A stretch of 64,000 bases of DNA from the NCBI GenBank assembly GCA_049296795.1, contig JBAQTC010000007.1:1-64000 (forward strand). Direction: 5' to 3'. Within the stretch, counting starts at the first letter, position 1. The number at the start of each line of letters is the position of its first letter. A program made the translations under genes and the position numbers. Below the pieces are notes generated by a model. That model had not been told where the DNA came from. It saw only the letters and a program-made list of their open reading frames with translations, and did no database searches. The DNA comes from CAXNKH01 sp049296795 (GTDB lineage Bacteria; Pseudomonadota; Gammaproteobacteria; Burkholderiales; Burkholderiaceae_C). This document shows positions 62,903 to 64,000 of the stretch, piece after piece.

Positions 62903-64000
62903 ATGAAACGACTCTCGGCTGCGCTACTTCTTGGCGCTTGCTCATTGGTGATGGCTCAACCGGTGACAATTTACGGTCTGGTTGAGCTCAGCGGAACCGG
63001 TGCGACTTCGGGTACCAATTTTGACAACGGCATCAAATTGGCAGTGAAAGAAATCAATGCTGCCGGCGGTATATTGGGCCGCAAGATCGAGTACAGCTCG
63101 CACGACACCCAGTCCAATCCCGGCATCGCCAAGTCGTTGGCACAAAAAGCCGTGGATCAAAATTCCTATGTGGTGATGGGGCCGGTGTTCTCGGGCTCGA
63201 TCATGGTCAGCATGGCTGAGACCCGGCGCGCGGAGATTGCCAACTTCACCGGAGGCGAAGCCGCTGCCATTACCCAGCAGGGAAATCCCTATATTTTCCG
63301 CACCAGTTTCACGCAGGCCACCGCCATGCCCAAGGTGGCGCGCTACATCAGCGACAAAGCGAAAGTGCAAAAATTGGCTGTGGTCTATGTCAACAACGAT
63401 TTCGGCAAGGGCGGCTTGGACATGATCAAGAAAGCGCTGGACAAATCAGCGACCAAAATCGTTGCTGAGATCTCGACCGAACCCGGCCAGGTGGACTTTT
63501 CTTCCGCCGTGATCAAGGCCAAGCAAAGTGAAGCTGACGCGGTGTTCATGTACACCAATGAAGAAGAGTCGGCCCGCGCCCTGCGCGAACTGCGCAAGCA
63601 GGGTTTTGCCAAGCCGATCATTGGCGAGACCACGCTGACCAGCCAGAAAGTGATTGAGCTGGCCGGTGAAGCAGCCAACGGCGCCATTGCCCATGTGGGT
63701 TTGACGGCCGATGCGCCAGCGCCCTTGATCAAGAAATTCAGCGAGTCGTTTACCCGCGAATACAAATACAAAACCGACCACAACGGACTCAAAGGCTATA
63801 GCGGCATGTATGTGGTCAAAGCCATGACCGAGAAAATCGGTAAGTTCGACAGCAAAGCGCTGGCAGTGGCCCTCAAGGGTGTGTCTTTGACAGTCAAAGA
63901 CCACCCCGGCATCCTGATGGATCTGGCGTTTGACCAGCATGGCGACATCGATCGTGAGAGTTTCATGACCCGGGTCGAAAACGGCAAACAGGTGATTTTT
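62903..64000 (+). CDS. ABC transporter periplasmic binding protein, branched-chain amino acid type (runs off the window)
   Basis: The frame is open from ATG 62903 to the window end (366 codons). It begins with a signal peptide (MKRLSAALLLGACSLVMAQP), then VTIYGLVELSGTGATSGTNFDNGIKLAVKEIN, AAGGILGRKIEY, DTQSNPGIAKSLAQKAV, MGPVFSGSIMVSMAETRRAEI and VVYVNNDFGKGGLDMIKKAL, typical of LivK-like receptors of type 1 fold. CTGGAGA precedes the start. Permease genes should follow to the right of the window. Ligand unknown; an amide is possible because of the neighbouring decayed amidase. Confidence 0.9.
   Translation, partial: MKRLSAALLLGACSLVMAQPVTIYGLVELSGTGATSGTNFDNGIKLAVKEINAAGGILGRKIEYSSHDTQSNPGIAKSLAQKAVDQNSYVVMGPVFSGSIMVSMAETRRAEIANFTGGEAAAITQQGNPYIFRTSFTQATAMPKVARYISDKAKVQKLAVVYVNNDFGKGGLDMIKKALDKSATKIVAEISTEPGQVDFSSAVIKAKQSEADAVFMYTNEEESARALRELRKQGFAKPIIGETTLTSQKVIELAGEAANGAIAHVGLTADAPAPLIKKFSESFTREYKYKTDHNGLKGYSGMYVVKAMTEKIGKFDSKALAVALKGVSLTVKDHPGILMDLAFDQHGDIDRESFMTRVENGKQVIF

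Overview
The window looks like chromosome of a betaproteobacterium of the order Burkholderiales, most likely family Comamonadaceae (Limnohabitans/Rhodoferax/Polaromonas-like). This is inferred from several Bug-type (TctC) periplasmic receptors, TRAP, TAXI and Liv uptake systems, a glnA-ntrB-ntrC block, a thyA-folA pair, and generally GC-rich coding sequence. No rRNA, tRNA, prophage or CRISPR array was seen.

Left part (1-12.3 kb) is a catabolic and uptake region. It opens with the end of an IS21-family element whose tip cuts a Bug receptor gene. A minus-strand run follows: tricarballylate-dehydrogenase-like flavoprotein, FAH-family hydrolase, tautomerase, metallo-beta-lactamase-fold hydrolase and glyoxalase II. 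A second minus-strand run holds a complete TRAP transporter (dctP, hairpin, dctQ, dctM), two Bug receptors and a LigI-like amidohydrolase. A further Bug gene lies alone on the plus strand.

The middle (12.4-26.4 kb) is mostly housekeeping on the plus strand: rsuA-family pseudouridine synthase, a YVTN propeller protein, a polysaccharide deacetylase, a sterol-desaturase-like enzyme, EI24 and CinA-like proteins, then the nitrogen regulon glnA (possible NtrC site upstream, intrinsic terminator downstream), ntrB and ntrC. After xth comes lapG-lapD, the periplasmic protease and c-di-GMP receptor pair that controls adhesin retention. Converging on it is a three-gene signalling operon (26.4-31.7 kb): a 1071-residue hybrid kinase, a CheY-like protein and an Hpt-REC-REC-GGDEF protein. 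The kinase gene carries a 13-G homopolymer just after its start codon, a perfect 16-unit GCA repeat encoding an Ala16 linker, and a FixL-like PAS domain. This is the most unusual system in the window.

From 31.7 to 41 kb there is a decayed higBA toxin-antitoxin locus (intact antitoxin; toxin with an in-frame TAG) between two 81-bp direct copies of the 3' end of the neighbouring DUF4337 gene, then folA-thyA, a divergent class A penicillin-binding protein, an FAD-linked 2-hydroxyacid dehydrogenase, DUF2069 and YihY membrane proteins, and a noncoding element made of nested inverted repeats.

The right part (41-64 kb) is again transport and catabolism: a TAXI TRAP system with a terminator-like hairpin between receptor and permease, a complete Liv ABC operon with an alpha/beta hydrolase, a CBS protein, aroC and an MFS carrier. 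A second Liv ABC operon lies downstream of a probable hydroquinone 1,2-dioxygenase pathway (two dioxygenase subunits plus semialdehyde dehydrogenase) with a LysR regulator and a clear operator-like repeat. An amidase pseudogene and a third, truncated-by-window LivK gene close the window.
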